This document shows, in pieces, positions 46,809-56,105 of a stretch of DNA of 64,000 nt. Positions within the stretch are counted from its first letter, which is position 1. Every line of letters begins with the position of its first letter. The notes below the pieces were generated by a model. That model searched no databases. It was not told where the DNA came from and saw only the letters and a program-made list of their open reading frames with translations. Position numbers and translations under genes: made by a program. Source of the stretch: Candidatus Pantoea soli (GTDB lineage: Bacteria; Pseudomonadota; Gammaproteobacteria; Enterobacterales; Enterobacteriaceae); the NCBI RefSeq assembly GCF_007833795.1, contig NZ_CP032703.1, forward strand, positions 372,001-436,000, written 5' to 3'.

Positions 46809-47732
46809 GTGTCGGAACTCAGTAACGCATTGCTGCAGGAGATTGTCGAAGAAGTGCGCCCGTTAACGCGTGAGGGCCGCGTGGCGGATTATATTCCGGC
46901 GCTGGCGGGTGTTGATCCTCACCAGCTGGGCATTGCCATTCATACGCCTGACGGCCGCTGTTTCCAGGCAGGGGATGCCACAACGCGCTTTTCCATCCAG
47001 TCGATCTCGAAAGTGCTGTCGCTGACCGTGGCGCTCACGCTGTATGAAGACGCCGAGATCTGGCAGCGGGTAGGGAAAGAGCCTTCCGGCCAGCCGTTTA
47101 ACTCGCTGGTGCAGCTGGAGCTGGAGCAGGGCAAACCGCGTAATCCCTTTATCAATGCCGGTGCGCTGGTGATGTGCGATTTGCTGGAGAGCCGCCTCAC
47201 CGCGCCGCGCCAGCGTATGCTGGAGTTTGTGCGCCGCCTCGCGCAGCAGCCGGATATCCATTATGACCGGGTTGTGGCGCGCTCAGAGTATGAACACTCC
47301 GCGCGTAACGCCGCCATTGCCTGGCTGATGAAATCCTTTGGCAACTTTCATAACGATGTCAGCAAAGTGATGGAAACCTACTTCCATTACTGCGCACTCT
47401 CCATGAACTGTTGCGAACTGGCGCGTGCCTTCCTGTATCTTGCCAGTCATGGCTGCAGCCCGCACGATGGGGGGACGGTGATTACGCCGCGTCAGGCGCG
47501 TCAGGTGAATGCGCTGATGATGACGAGCGGCATGTATGATGGCGCCGGCGAGTTTGCCTGGCGCGTCGGTATGCCCGCTAAATCCGGCGTCGGCGGGGGC
47601 ATCGTTGCTTTTATACCTGGCGAGATGAGTATCGCCGTATGGTCACCCGCGCTGGATCACGCCGGCAACTCGCTGGCGGGTACCGCGCTGCTGGAGAAGC
47701 TCACCGAGCGGCTGGGCCGGTCGATCTTTTAA
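46809..47732 (+). CDS. glsB: glutaminase (GlsA/GlsB family)
   Basis: 307 residues starting with GTG after GGAGCGGAAAG. The serine-lysine pair of the active site is in [15 protein letters not shown], with [15 protein letters not shown] and [14 protein letters not shown] further on. It hydrolyses glutamine to glutamate and ammonia and can support acid tolerance, which fits the neighbouring ClC antiporter. Whether it corresponds to GlsA or GlsB cannot be settled by eye. Confidence 0.93.
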   Translation: MSELSNALLQEIVEEVRPLTREGRVADYIPALAGVDPHQLGIAIHTPDGRCFQAGDATTRFSIQSISKVLSLTVALTLYEDAEIWQRVGKEPSGQPFNSLVQLELEQGKPRNPFINAGALVMCDLLESRLTAPRQRMLEFVRRLAQQPDIHYDRVVARSEYEHSARNAAIAWLMKSFGNFHNDVSKVMETYFHYCALSMNCCELARAFLYLASHGCSPHDGGTVITPRQARQVNALMMTSGMYDGAGEFAWRVGMPAKSGVGGGIVAFIPGEMSIAVWSPALDHAGNSLAGTALLEKLTERLGRSIF

Positions 47733-47934
47733 GCGTTATCGGGCGTCATGCATACCGGCAGCCTATGTTGCCTTATTGTGTGCATGAGGTTGCCATGAGG
47801 TTAATCGCTGTCCGTCAGCGCGTGACACTTTTCAAAAGGTGCGAATTTTTGCGGCATTCTGTTGAGTTTCTTTAACGCCTGGCCGGCAATCGCGTTACAC
47901 TTCGGCCCTGTTTTTTGATCGCTACGTACCCGTA

Positions 47935-48363
47935 ATGACGTTTACCCCTGCCTTTCGCCAGCGCCTGACTGCCTGCGTCGCCATTGTGGCGGTGCTGCTG
48001 CTGTTTGTTGCGCCGATGGTATCTAAAACGTTACTGGAACGGCAGCAGCACGCCGCTGCGCCGTCAGCACACAGCGCCATGATGATGGCGATGCCGGAAC
48101 AGCACCACGCCATGATGATGGCAGATGAAATGCCGGGTATGGCGCACCATCAGATGACACAGGGAGAATTTGCCTGCGGCTACTGTGATCTGCTGGTACA
48201 CGTTCCCCTGCTGCTGTGGGTATTTGTGCCGTTTATCTGGCTGATACTGGTGATCTCCCGCGCCCCGCCGCTGCGCGTCCGGGTGACGCCGGTGATACGT
48301 CGCTTCAGTGGCCTTCATCGCCCGCGCGCCCCGCCCTGCACCTCTTCTGCTGATTGCTGTTAA
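47935..48363 (+). CDS. DUF2946-like membrane protein with Met/His-rich tract
   Basis: 142 residues. An N-terminal membrane helix is followed by a periplasmic stretch rich in Met and His (residues about 45-80: MMMAMPEQHHAMMMADEMPGM and HHQM), then CGYCDLLVH and a second helix. The pattern resembles DUF2946 proteins found beside copper-responsive genes. It overlaps the possible upstream start of the PepSY gene. It probably binds copper or another soft metal in the periplasm. Confidence 0.8.
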   Translation: MTFTPAFRQRLTACVAIVAVLLLFVAPMVSKTLLERQQHAAAPSAHSAMMMAMPEQHHAMMMADEMPGMAHHQMTQGEFACGYCDLLVHVPLLLWVFVPFIWLILVISRAPPLRVRVTPVIRRFSGLHRPRAPPCTSSADCC

Positions 48364-48431
48364 TCCGGTACAGCCGGGCGGATGTCCGCCGTGCTGTGCC
48401 CTGGCATTCTCTAACCGGAAGGAAGACGGCT

Positions 48432-50171
48432 TTGTCTGCTGTTCACTCTGCAGCGCCGCGCGGCGCGGTGCTTAATTTAGTCCGCCGCTTACATTTTTAT
48501 ATTGGTCTGTTTGTTGCACCCTTTATTTTTGTGGCTGCCCTCAGCGGCACGCTTTATGTCCTGACGCCACAGCTGGAAAACCTGATTTACGCCGATGCCC
48601 TCACCGCTCAGCCGACCGGCGAAGCGCAGCCGCTGTCCGCGCAGATCCGCGCGGCACGCGAACGGGCTGGCGAACGTCAGCACATCTACGCGGTACGGCC
48701 CGCGCCGGGCGCAACGGATACCACCCGCGTGCAGTTTGCGGATCCGTCGCTGGGTCCGTCACAGTCGCGCGCGGTGTTTGTTGATCCTTACAGCCTGAAA
48801 ATCAAAGGCGATATGACGGTGTACGGCACCAGCGGCATCCTGCCCCTGCGTACCACGCTTGACCTGCTGCACAGCAGCCTGCTGCTGGGCGATGTCGGGC
48901 GCAATTACAGTGAACTGGCCGCCAGTTGGCTGTGGGTGGCGGCGCTGGGCGGCGTGGTGCTGTGGCTGGCCACCCGTCCAAAGCGTCGTCTGAAGGTGGC
49001 CCGTCGCGGCTTTGCGTTCAGCCGGCACTGGCATATCACCCTCGGCCTGACGCTGCTACTGGGCCTGCTGTTTTTCTCGGTCACCGGGCTGACCTGGTCA
49101 CAGTGGGCAGGCGGCAACATTGATAAAATGCGCACCGCACTGCACTGGATGACACCGCAGGTCAATACGCAGCTTAACGGCGAAGCGCCGGCTGAACCGG
49201 CCGATCCGCACGCGGAACATCGCGGCATGTCGGCACAGGCGATGGCGGGAATGTCCATGGCCGATATGCGTAAACCGGCCACGCAACCGGCGAAACCGCT
49301 GCCGGCTAATGCCGCTGATGCGGACTGGGATCGCGTGCTGCAGGCCGCGCGCGCCGATGGCATTGACGCCGCGAAGCTGGAATTGCGTCAGCCGTCCCGT
49401 GCCGGCCGGGCGTGGACCGTGAGCGAGATCGACCGCCGCTGGCCCACCCAGGTGGATGCCGTCTCGGTCAATCCGCAGAGCTTCGCCATCGTGGATCATG
49501 TCTATTTTGACCGCTTCCCGCTGGTGGCAAAACTGACGCGCTGGGGTGTGGACGCGCATATGGGCGTGTTGTTTGGCCTTGCTAATCAGCTGCTCCTTGC
49601 CGGCTTTGGCCTGGGATTATGCAGCATGATTGTGCTGGGCTACCGTATGTGGTGGCTGCGTCGTCCGCAGATCGCAGAAGCCAGCCCGCTGCAGACCCTG
49701 ACCGCCAGCTGGCTGGCGCTTCCGCTGCTGGCAAAAGCCCTGTGTCTGCTGGTTGCGGTGGCGCTGGGTTATGCCCTGCCGGTCATGGGCGTCAGCCTGC
49801 TGGCATTTATGCTGGTGGATATGCTGCGCTGGCGTAAACAGCAGCGGGCACCCATGAGCGAGGCCGATATCCTGGCGGCGCAGCAGTCGCCACTGGGGAT
49901 TATCCGGGCGCGCTTTACGGTAAAACGCAAAGAGATGCGTTACTTCCTGCGGGGTCTGCTGGTGCTGGCGCTGGTGGTAGGCAGCGTAATGAGCAATGCG
50001 ATTATTGGTGGGGTAATTGACCAGTATGGCATTCCGTTCAGCCACTGGTCGCTGACGATGTATCTGACGCAGGGCTTTATGATTGCCCTCTACACGCTGG
50101 TATTTACCGGACTGCTGTCGATTCCGCTATGGTATTTCTTCCTCGGCGAAAAGGATGATTCGCAGGGATAA
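48432..50171 (+). CDS. PepSY-associated membrane protein, PiuB/iron-reductase-like
   Basis: About 579 residues with at least five membrane spans, starting from a TTG that has GGAAGGAAG upstream. The first span is in RRLHFYIGLFVAPFIFVAALSG, the hallmark of PepSY_TM proteins. A periplasmic segment at about 256-280 contains a Met/His tract (HAEHRGMSAQAMAGMSMADM). Such proteins may reduce ferrisiderophores or handle copper. It follows the DUF2946-like gene, and the shared tracts suggest a metal-uptake or metal-handling unit. Confidence 0.88.
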   Translation: MSAVHSAAPRGAVLNLVRRLHFYIGLFVAPFIFVAALSGTLYVLTPQLENLIYADALTAQPTGEAQPLSAQIRAARERAGERQHIYAVRPAPGATDTTRVQFADPSLGPSQSRAVFVDPYSLKIKGDMTVYGTSGILPLRTTLDLLHSSLLLGDVGRNYSELAASWLWVAALGGVVLWLATRPKRRLKVARRGFAFSRHWHITLGLTLLLGLLFFSVTGLTWSQWAGGNIDKMRTALHWMTPQVNTQLNGEAPAEPADPHAEHRGMSAQAMAGMSMADMRKPATQPAKPLPANAADADWDRVLQAARADGIDAAKLELRQPSRAGRAWTVSEIDRRWPTQVDAVSVNPQSFAIVDHVYFDRFPLVAKLTRWGVDAHMGVLFGLANQLLLAGFGLGLCSMIVLGYRMWWLRRPQIAEASPLQTLTASWLALPLLAKALCLLVAVALGYALPVMGVSLLAFMLVDMLRWRKQQRAPMSEADILAAQQSPLGIIRARFTVKRKEMRYFLRGLLVLALVVGSVMSNAIIGGVIDQYGIPFSHWSLTMYLTQGFMIALYTLVFTGLLSIPLWYFFLGEKDDSQG

Positions 50172-50181
50172 GACGTCAAAA

Positions 50182-50203
50182 CGGCGGCCCGCCCGGGCCG
50201 CCG
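50182..50203. terminator. bidirectional hairpin
   Basis: CGGCGGCCC, loop GCCC, GGGCCGCCG: perfect 9-base arms 10 bases after the PepSY gene and 11 bases before the end of the convergent dehydrogenase. Confidence 0.6.
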
Positions 50204-50214
50204 CTGTCACACAC

Positions 50215-51231
50215 TCAGAAATCCGCTTTCAGTACCACACGGTAATTGGCTTTACCGGCACGCACATGATCCAGCGCATCGTTGATTTTTGACATCGGGA
50301 ACTCTTCAACCTGCGGGGCTACATCGGCACGCGAAGCCAGTTTCATCAGCGTACGCAGCTGACCTGGTGAGCCGGTAGAGGAGCCGGTTACCGCGCGGTC
50401 GCCCATAATCAGGCTGAAGGCCGGTACTTCAAACGGCTTCATCACCGCACCCACAGTGTGGAACTTGCCGTGCGGTGCCAGCGCCTGGAAGTACGGCTGC
50501 CAGTCAAGATCAACCGCAACGGTGCTGATGATCAGGTCAAACTGGCCGGCCAGCGCTTTCAGCGCCTGCGGGTCGCGGCTGTTGACAACGCGATCGGCAC
50601 CCATCGCCTTAATGGATTCGGTTTTGCTGGCATTGGAGCTGAACGCCGTGACTTCCGCGCCCATTGCGCGCAGCAGTTTGATCGCCATATGACCAAGACC
50701 GCCGATACCAATCACCCCGACGCGGCTGGTGGCGGTAATGTGATGCATCAGCAAAGGTTTGAACACCGTGATACCGCCGCACAGCAGCGGACCGGCTGAC
50801 GCAATATCCATGCTTTCCGGCAGCGGAATCACCCATTGCCAGTCAGCACGCAGATGGCTGGCGAAACCGCCCTTGTTCATGATGGTTGGCACGGAGCCGT
50901 TCTCACAGTTGACCTGCTCACCGTTAATACAGGCGTTACAGTGCTGGCAGCTTTTTGCCGTCCAGCCAATGCCGACACGCTGCCCGACTTTCAGCCCTTT
51001 ATCCTGCGCCGCATCGCCCAGCGCGCTGATGCGGCCAATCACTTCGTGACCGGCAATAACCGGGAAGGAGGAGATGCCCCACTCGTTGTCAATCATCGAC
51101 AGGTCAGAATGGCACACACCGCAGTAATCGACTTCAACCAGGACTTCTTCAGCAGCCAGCGGACCGGTTTCATACTCATAAGGGACCAGCGCTTCGCCCG
51201 CGTTCATCGCGGCATAACTTTTAATTTTCAT
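50215..51231 (-). CDS. zinc-dependent NAD(P) alcohol dehydrogenase (YahK/CAD-like)
   Basis: 338 residues. The catalytic zinc ligands are in CGVCHSD and GHEVIGRI, the structural zinc in [18 protein letters not shown], and the nucleotide loop in [20 protein letters not shown]. The length and motifs fit the cinnamyl-alcohol dehydrogenase branch that includes YahK. It probably reduces broad aldehydes. AGGAC precedes the ATG at 51231. The in-frame extension upstream lacks a binding site. Confidence 0.93.
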   Translation of the reverse strand: MKIKSYAAMNAGEALVPYEYETGPLAAEEVLVEVDYCGVCHSDLSMIDNEWGISSFPVIAGHEVIGRISALGDAAQDKGLKVGQRVGIGWTAKSCQHCNACINGEQVNCENGSVPTIMNKGGFASHLRADWQWVIPLPESMDIASAGPLLCGGITVFKPLLMHHITATSRVGVIGIGGLGHMAIKLLRAMGAEVTAFSSNASKTESIKAMGADRVVNSRDPQALKALAGQFDLIISTVAVDLDWQPYFQALAPHGKFHTVGAVMKPFEVPAFSLIMGDRAVTGSSTGSPGQLRTLMKLASRADVAPQVEEFPMSKINDALDHVRAGKANYRVVLKADF

Positions 51232-51353
51232 TACTGTCCTCTGTTTCAGCGTTAATGACACAGGAAGTTTAGCAGAGCCTGGATTCAGATAATGACGAAT
51301 AATCAAACGATTAGTTAGCAGATAGCGCAGCGGCAGCAGAATAGCATTCAGGG

Positions 51354-51629
51354 TTAAAGCGGATCGGTCCCCGGCGGGCTGCGAAACGCGCGGCGGGCTG
51401 CGTCAAGCAGCTGGCTGGCCGTCACGGTGGCCGGTAAATGCAGCAGAATTTTGCTCGCCTGCCAGTAGCACAGCACCAGCTCTTCGTTGGTTTCGCTCTC
51501 CGCCATCTGCTCCAGCCGCCGGCGCAGGCTGGGCACATCCAGCGTTTGCTGTTCATCGGCCATCTCAGCTATGGTCTGACTGATGACCTGATGCAGGGTT
51601 TTCCAGGAAAGATCGGCAAACACGTTCAA
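51354..51629 (-). CDS. hypothetical helical protein, 91 aa
   Basis: A mainly helical, Leu/Glu-rich product (for example [24 protein letters not shown]) with no membrane segment or signal peptide. It resembles the small connector or biofilm-regulation proteins of enterobacteria in size and composition, but not clearly enough to name. The short gap to the neighbouring dehydrogenase gene holds that gene's promoter. Confidence 0.55.
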   Translation of the reverse strand: MNVFADLSWKTLHQVISQTIAEMADEQQTLDVPSLRRRLEQMAESETNEELVLCYWQASKILLHLPATVTASQLLDAARRAFRSPPGTDPL

Positions 51630-51889
51630 CCTCGTTGCATGACGTTCGGTCCGGGCTTATGACAATGCGGTGCCACCTCAACGGCACCGGGAAAAAGAAA
51701 ACAGTGATAACTATAGCTGCTTATTTTATGTGCAGCCGGGCCTGCGTGATTTTCCGGCCGGTCGCGCACCTGATTCTGAATTTTCCTGGTAGCCGCTGGC
51801 ACTGCCTGCAGGATTTCGCAACAGATTTTCCCTTGCACCGGGCCGCGGCCTGCCGATAATCGCTATCTAATAAAATATATAGCGAGAAA

Positions 51890-52816
51890 ATGCGTACCAT
51901 GAAGACCTTAGCGACACTGTTACTGGCGGCAACCGCTACGATGAGCGTTTATGCGCAGGCGGATACGGATATTCGGGTGACCTATGCCGGGTCCATGGGT
52001 AAGGTGATGGATCAGGCGCTGGGCCCGGCGTTTGCCAAAGCCCATCACGGCCGTTATGAGGGTCAGGGCCAGGGCGCATATGGCATGGCCAGGCTACTGG
52101 CTGGCCGCAAGATAACCGCCGATGTGTTTGTCTCGATTACGCCAGGACCGATGCAAATCCTGAAAGCGGCCGGCCTGATTGACCACGCTGAACCGGTCGC
52201 CAGCACCAGCATGGTGGTGGCTTACAGCCCGAAAGGAAAATTTGCGCAGCAGTTTGCCCGGGCAAAAGGCAGCGATACCAGCTGGCTGAAGGTGCTGGCC
52301 ACACCCGGCGTAAAATTTGGCCGCACCGATCCGGTGAACGATCCCAAAGGGCAGAACATCATTTTTACCCTGCTGCTGGCGGAGAAGTATTACGCGCAAC
52401 CGGGCATCGCCGATCGCATCCTTGGCGGGTATCAGAACCCGGCCCAGACGCATCTGGAAGGCGGCCTGCTGGCACGTCTGGAGAGCGGTCAGGTGGATGC
52501 CGCCGCCGGTTATGAAAGCGAAGTGATCTCCGCCCACCTGCCGTATATCGCGCTGCCGGATGAGATCAACCTCAGCAATCCGGCCATGGCGCAACGCTGG
52601 TATGACACTGTCACTTTTCGCGTGAAAGACAGCCATGGTCAGGACCAAACGCTGCACACGCAGCCGCTGGTTTACTACGCGGCCGTACTGAAAAATGCGC
52701 CGCATGGTGGCGCGGCGGGCCAGGCCTTTATTGATTTCCTGCGCAGCCCCGCCGGACAGGCGTTACTGAAACAGCATGGCTATGCGGCGCCGAAAGGCAG
52801 TACGCTGTATCCATGA
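51890..52816 (+). CDS. extracellular solute-binding protein, WtpA/ModA-like
   Basis: 308 residues with a signal peptide ending near SVYAQA. The mature part IRVTYAGSMGKVMDQALGPAFAKAH, the segment ADVFVSITPGPMQIL and the late SHLP-type YESEVISAHLPYIALP resemble tungstate/molybdate-binding WtpA proteins. Two in-frame ATGs (51890 and 51899) are both possible. It overlaps the permease gene by four bases. No ATPase follows, so the complex must use one encoded elsewhere. Confidence 0.85.
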   Translation: MRTMKTLATLLLAATATMSVYAQADTDIRVTYAGSMGKVMDQALGPAFAKAHHGRYEGQGQGAYGMARLLAGRKITADVFVSITPGPMQILKAAGLIDHAEPVASTSMVVAYSPKGKFAQQFARAKGSDTSWLKVLATPGVKFGRTDPVNDPKGQNIIFTLLLAEKYYAQPGIADRILGGYQNPAQTHLEGGLLARLESGQVDAAAGYESEVISAHLPYIALPDEINLSNPAMAQRWYDTVTFRVKDSHGQDQTLHTQPLVYYAAVLKNAPHGGAAGQAFIDFLRSPAGQALLKQHGYAAPKGSTLYP

Positions 52817-53595
52817 TGCGCCCCCGTCATACTACTGCCCTGTGGCTTTCGCTGCCGGCGTTAACACTGCTGGCCGTGCCGTTTATCACCCTGGCTGGCG
52901 TCACACAGTGGTGGCATCTGCGGCTGGCATGGGGCGACAGCCAGGCGATTGTCACCTCACTGGTGCTGGGTGCAATAGCGCTGCTGTTGATTGTACTCAG
53001 CGGCTTACCGGTGGCGTGGTGGCTCTCACAGGCGCAGGGTCGGCTGCGTCTGCTGGTGGAGTTGCTGGTGCTGGTGCCCCTGCTGACCCCGCCGCTGGCC
53101 ATGGGCATTTTACTGGTCAGCGCCTGGGGACCTTACAGCCTGCCCGGCACGCTGCTGGGCCGCGTTGGCTGGTCACTTGTGAATAACCCGGCGGCGTTTG
53201 TGCTGGCGCAGTGGTATGGCGCGCTGCCCTATTTTGTCACCAGCGCGCGATCGGCATTTGCCAGCGTGCCCGGCGAGATTCTGGAAGCGGGCCGGACGCT
53301 GGGCGCGTCTCCCTGGCAGCGTTTCTGGCGTCTCTCGCTACCGCTGGCGGCACCGGGGCTGGCTTCAGCCACCGCGCTGGCGTGGGTTCGCGCGATGGGT
53401 GAATTCGGTATCGTCATGATTTTTGCCTACTTTCCGCAGGGAATACCGGTGCAGTTGTATAACAATCTGCAGAATGACGGGGTGGATGCGGTGTATGTTC
53501 TGCTGTGGCTGCTGCTGCTGTTTACCCTGCCGGTTCCGCTTGCCTGCTTCGCCGCCTCACGCCGGTTACACGCCGGCAGCCTGTCAATGCGCTGA
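52813..53595 (+). CDS. ABC transporter permease, ModB/CysT/WtpB-like
   Basis: 260 residues with six membrane segments. The coupling loop is in EILEAGRTLGASPWQRFWRLSLPLAAPG, and the preceding VLVPLLTPPLAMGILL segment is typical of ModB/CysT permeases. It starts inside the stop of the binding-protein gene. Missing from the unit is the ATPase, so its energy source has to be shared. Confidence 0.9.
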   Translation: MMRPRHTTALWLSLPALTLLAVPFITLAGVTQWWHLRLAWGDSQAIVTSLVLGAIALLLIVLSGLPVAWWLSQAQGRLRLLVELLVLVPLLTPPLAMGILLVSAWGPYSLPGTLLGRVGWSLVNNPAAFVLAQWYGALPYFVTSARSAFASVPGEILEAGRTLGASPWQRFWRLSLPLAAPGLASATALAWVRAMGEFGIVMIFAYFPQGIPVQLYNNLQNDGVDAVYVLLWLLLLFTLPVPLACFAASRRLHAGSLSMR

Positions 53596-53628
53596 CCGCG
53601 CCGCTGCGCCCGTTTACGCTTTGCCTGT

Positions 53629-53648
53629 GGCAGCCGCTCCGGGCTGCC
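53629..53648. terminator. hairpin between convergent genes
   Basis: GGCAGCC and GGCTGCC pair around a short loop in the 60 bases between the permease and the response regulator. No U-run, so the role is uncertain. Confidence 0.4.
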
Positions 53649-53655
53649 GCTGATA

Positions 53656-54051
53656 TCAGCGCACCGCCGCCATGCGCTGCTCACTCTCCTGCATCGCCAG
53701 CCGGATGGTGTCCAGCAGTGGTTCAATATCCAGCGGCTTCGCAAACACGCCAAAGGCGCTGTCCCCGGCGGCGTGACGGCAGGCCTCCACGCTGGCATCA
53801 TCGGTCATGATAATGACCGGCAGCAGCGGAAACCGCGCTTCCTGCTCCGCCAGCCAGGCCAGTCCGCCTTTTGTCTGCCTGCCCGCATCCAGCAGCAGGC
53901 AGCCGTGCACCGCATGCTGCTGTGCGGCGGCGCGGTCAAAGGCCGCCGGCGCGGCAAAATCAGCCACTTCATACTCCATGGCTTTCAGCAGGAAGCTCAG
54001 CGCTTCGCGCAGGGATAAATCTTCATCGATCAGCCAGATTTTTGCGCTCAT
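53656..54051 (-). CDS. receiver-only response regulator (FixJ-like)
   Basis: 131 residues containing only a receiver domain. The acidic pair is at D9-E10-D11, the phospho-acceptor D55 lies in GCLLLDAGR, the conserved Thr in IIMTDDAS and the Lys in FAKPLD. The family normally has MP after the aspartate (LLDxRMP); here it reads DAGRQTK. GGAGGCGAAGC precedes the ATG. No output domain and no kinase are nearby, so it may be a decoy or a regulator of another protein. Confidence 0.85.
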   Translation of the reverse strand: MSAKIWLIDEDLSLREALSFLLKAMEYEVADFAAPAAFDRAAAQQHAVHGCLLLDAGRQTKGGLAWLAEQEARFPLLPVIIMTDDASVEACRHAAGDSAFGVFAKPLDIEPLLDTIRLAMQESEQRMAAVR

Positions 54052-54866
54052 GCTTCGCCTCCGCCCGTTAATAAACCCGCGTGCGGGGTACGCCATAGTG
54101 GGCCGATCGCCAGCCGCCTGTCACGGGCGACTGGCGCCTCCGGCATGGCGCACGGCCTGGCCAGCCAATACCTTTTCATCCCTGGTGGGTAAATTTCGGG
54201 CATCTTTTTCCGTCTCTGAACCGCGAGAAAACGCCTCCACAGGGAGAGCGAGCGCAATATTACTTAAGTCAAACAGATGACATGCCAACGTTGTACGCTT
54301 CACCCGGAACCCTTTCAATTCATTTTACCGATTTACCAGTGAATTCAGACACGTACCAGTCTAATCATACGAAAAAACCGCTACTATCAGGGCCATTTTA
54401 TAGTGGAATATTCTTGGTTTCCTCTGACTGGCGTAAGTTCTGACTGGCTGCCCGGCTGATACAGTCAGTCACGTCGCACCGGGGAGGCAGCCTGCTGCAG
54501 CGCCCGCAGAGGCGAGCCGGTTGCCAACGGAATCTATCGGACGAAGGCTGGTACTAAATGACCGCTTTAGCGATCATGCTGTTCGGATAGCCTGCGCGCC
54601 AGCCCCCTTCCCTGCCCGTTTTCTGCACCGGCTGATAAGGGTAACAGTGGCGACATCTCCAGCATCTGGCTGCGAAATTTCCCATAAATCACCATCATAA
54701 TGAAGCGTGATGCGCCGCGGTTTTCCGCGCTTTCCGCCCCCTGAGCTGCGTTTTTTTCAGGACAGGTCTTGTCGTTCCTCTTAGGTCACGTCTTGCAGAA
54801 TACGCCGCTTCGCCGCGCCCCCTTTGGTCCTGGCGGCTGTGTATTCATTTCTGTTTAGAGGTCACT
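54052..54866. other. 815-base region without a convincing gene
   Basis: This is the longest gene-poor stretch in the window. It holds the response regulator promoter, a pair of direct TCTGACTGGC repeats at 54423 and 54439, and a GC-rich part near 54700-54840. Open frames here are antisense-like with no ribosome binding site, or encode only 10-14 residues. A small RNA cannot be excluded. Confidence 0.5.
54423..54448. repeat. direct repeat TCTGACTGGC, two copies 16 bases apart
   Basis: Two identical 10-base copies start at 54423 and 54439. Spacing of 16 bases suggests either chance or a regulator site in the gene-free region. Confidence 0.4.
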
Positions 54867-55001
54867 ATGCATCTGTTTTTTCGTACGCGTCTGGAAACGT
54901 TCCTCGCGCCGCAGCGCCACCTTGCCTGGCGCATTCTACTGTCAGGCTGCACGTTTTTCTGGATTGTGCTGGTTGTTAGCGTAATGGGCGTTCGCACCTG
55001 A
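54867..55001 (+). CDS. small membrane protein, 44 aa
   Basis: AGAGG lies upstream of the ATG. The product has a basic N-terminus (MHLFFRTRLE) and one hydrophobic C-terminal helix (GCTFFWIVLVVSVMGV). I do not recognise it. It ends 14 bases before the AraC gene on the other strand. Confidence 0.55.
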   Translation: MHLFFRTRLETFLAPQRHLAWRILLSGCTFFWIVLVVSVMGVRT

Positions 55002-55015
55002 CGCCGTCATACGCA

Positions 55016-55945
55016 TCAGTGGGTCTGCAGCCGCGCGGATAACTGCTCCGGCGGCAGCAGAGCAAACGCTTTTTTCATCACCCGCGCTTCCTCGGCCGGA
55101 CTGCGGCCAAACATCCGTTTGAATTCGCGACTGAATTGCGAATCGCTTTCATAGCCGACGCGCGCGGCCGCCCCTGAGGCGGTGAGATTATCGCGGATCA
55201 TCATCAGGCGAGCCTGATGCAGCCGCAGCGATTTCACATACTGAATCGGTGTCGTGTGCGTCACGGTTTTAAAATGCAGATGGAAGCGTGCAACGCTCAT
55301 GCCGGCTTCGCGCGCCAGATGCGGCACGTTAATCGGCTGTTGCCAGCGGCCGTGAATATGCTGCAGAGCCCGTGCGATGCGGCCAAACTGGCCCTGACTG
55401 GCCAGCGAAGCACGCACCGCGCCGCCCTGTTTACCCATCAGCACCCGAAAGCAGATCTCCTCAACCCGCGCCGGGCCGAGTACTTTGGCCTCAAGCGGAT
55501 CGCTTAACGCTTCCAGCAAACGCAGCGTGCTTTCGGCCAGCGCCGTATCCACTGGCGTAGAAAGAATGCCTGCCGGCGGGGCAACATCCGCATCGGCTGC
55601 GGCAGGCACCTGCGCCACCAGTCGGGCGACCACCGTGGCATCCAGCCGAATGGCCAGCCCCAGCAGCGGCTCCTGGGACGTGGCTTCGGTTTCGGCGGAG
55701 AACGGCAGCGGCACCGACAACACCAGATAGTGTTGCGCATCGTAACGGTACATTTTATCGGCCAGAAAAGCGCGCTTCGATCCCTGACACACGATGATAA
55801 TGCCGGGCTCATACAACACCGGCGTGCGCGCCCACTGCTGATTCGCGCGCATGAAGCGGACGTTCTCAAGCAGCGACTGGGTATAACCTTCCTGGCGCGC
55901 CAGCTGTTGCAGTAACTGGCAGGTTCGTTGCTGAAGGGTTGGCAT
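55016..55945 (-). CDS. AraC family transcriptional regulator (AraC_N type)
   Basis: 309 residues. An N-terminal cupin-like AraC_N domain (LYEPGIIIVCQGSKRAFLADKMYRYD) is followed by a C-terminal double helix-turn-helix (HLAREAGMSVARFHLHFKTVTHTTPIQYVKSLRLHQAR). It diverges from a short-chain dehydrogenase gene, a frequent pairing in which this regulator activates the dehydrogenase. Confidence 0.93.
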   Translation of the reverse strand: MPTLQQRTCQLLQQLARQEGYTQSLLENVRFMRANQQWARTPVLYEPGIIIVCQGSKRAFLADKMYRYDAQHYLVLSVPLPFSAETEATSQEPLLGLAIRLDATVVARLVAQVPAAADADVAPPAGILSTPVDTALAESTLRLLEALSDPLEAKVLGPARVEEICFRVLMGKQGGAVRASLASQGQFGRIARALQHIHGRWQQPINVPHLAREAGMSVARFHLHFKTVTHTTPIQYVKSLRLHQARLMMIRDNLTASGAAARVGYESDSQFSREFKRMFGRSPAEEARVMKKAFALLPPEQLSARLQTH

Positions 55946-56105
55946 GGTGAATGTCCGGTAACAGGTTCAGGCAAAGCATAGCGATTTCCATCGCACCTGC
56001 ACAATGCCGGCGAGAGGATCCGGCAAGCCTGCGCCACAATCCGGCCTGTTGTGCGGTGCGCGTTTTTTCCACAATGGCCTCGTTCATTCACACGAGGAAG
56101 CAGAT

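Noticed and set aside
53807..54280. Plus-strand frame across the response regulator start and the gene-free stretch
   Set aside because: Mostly antisense to the receiver gene, Ala/Ser/Arg-rich, with no binding site; not counted as a gene in the stretch.
54558..54590. Ten-codon ORF that could be a leader peptide
   Set aside because: No downstream gene on the same strand within reach and no attenuator structure was recognised.
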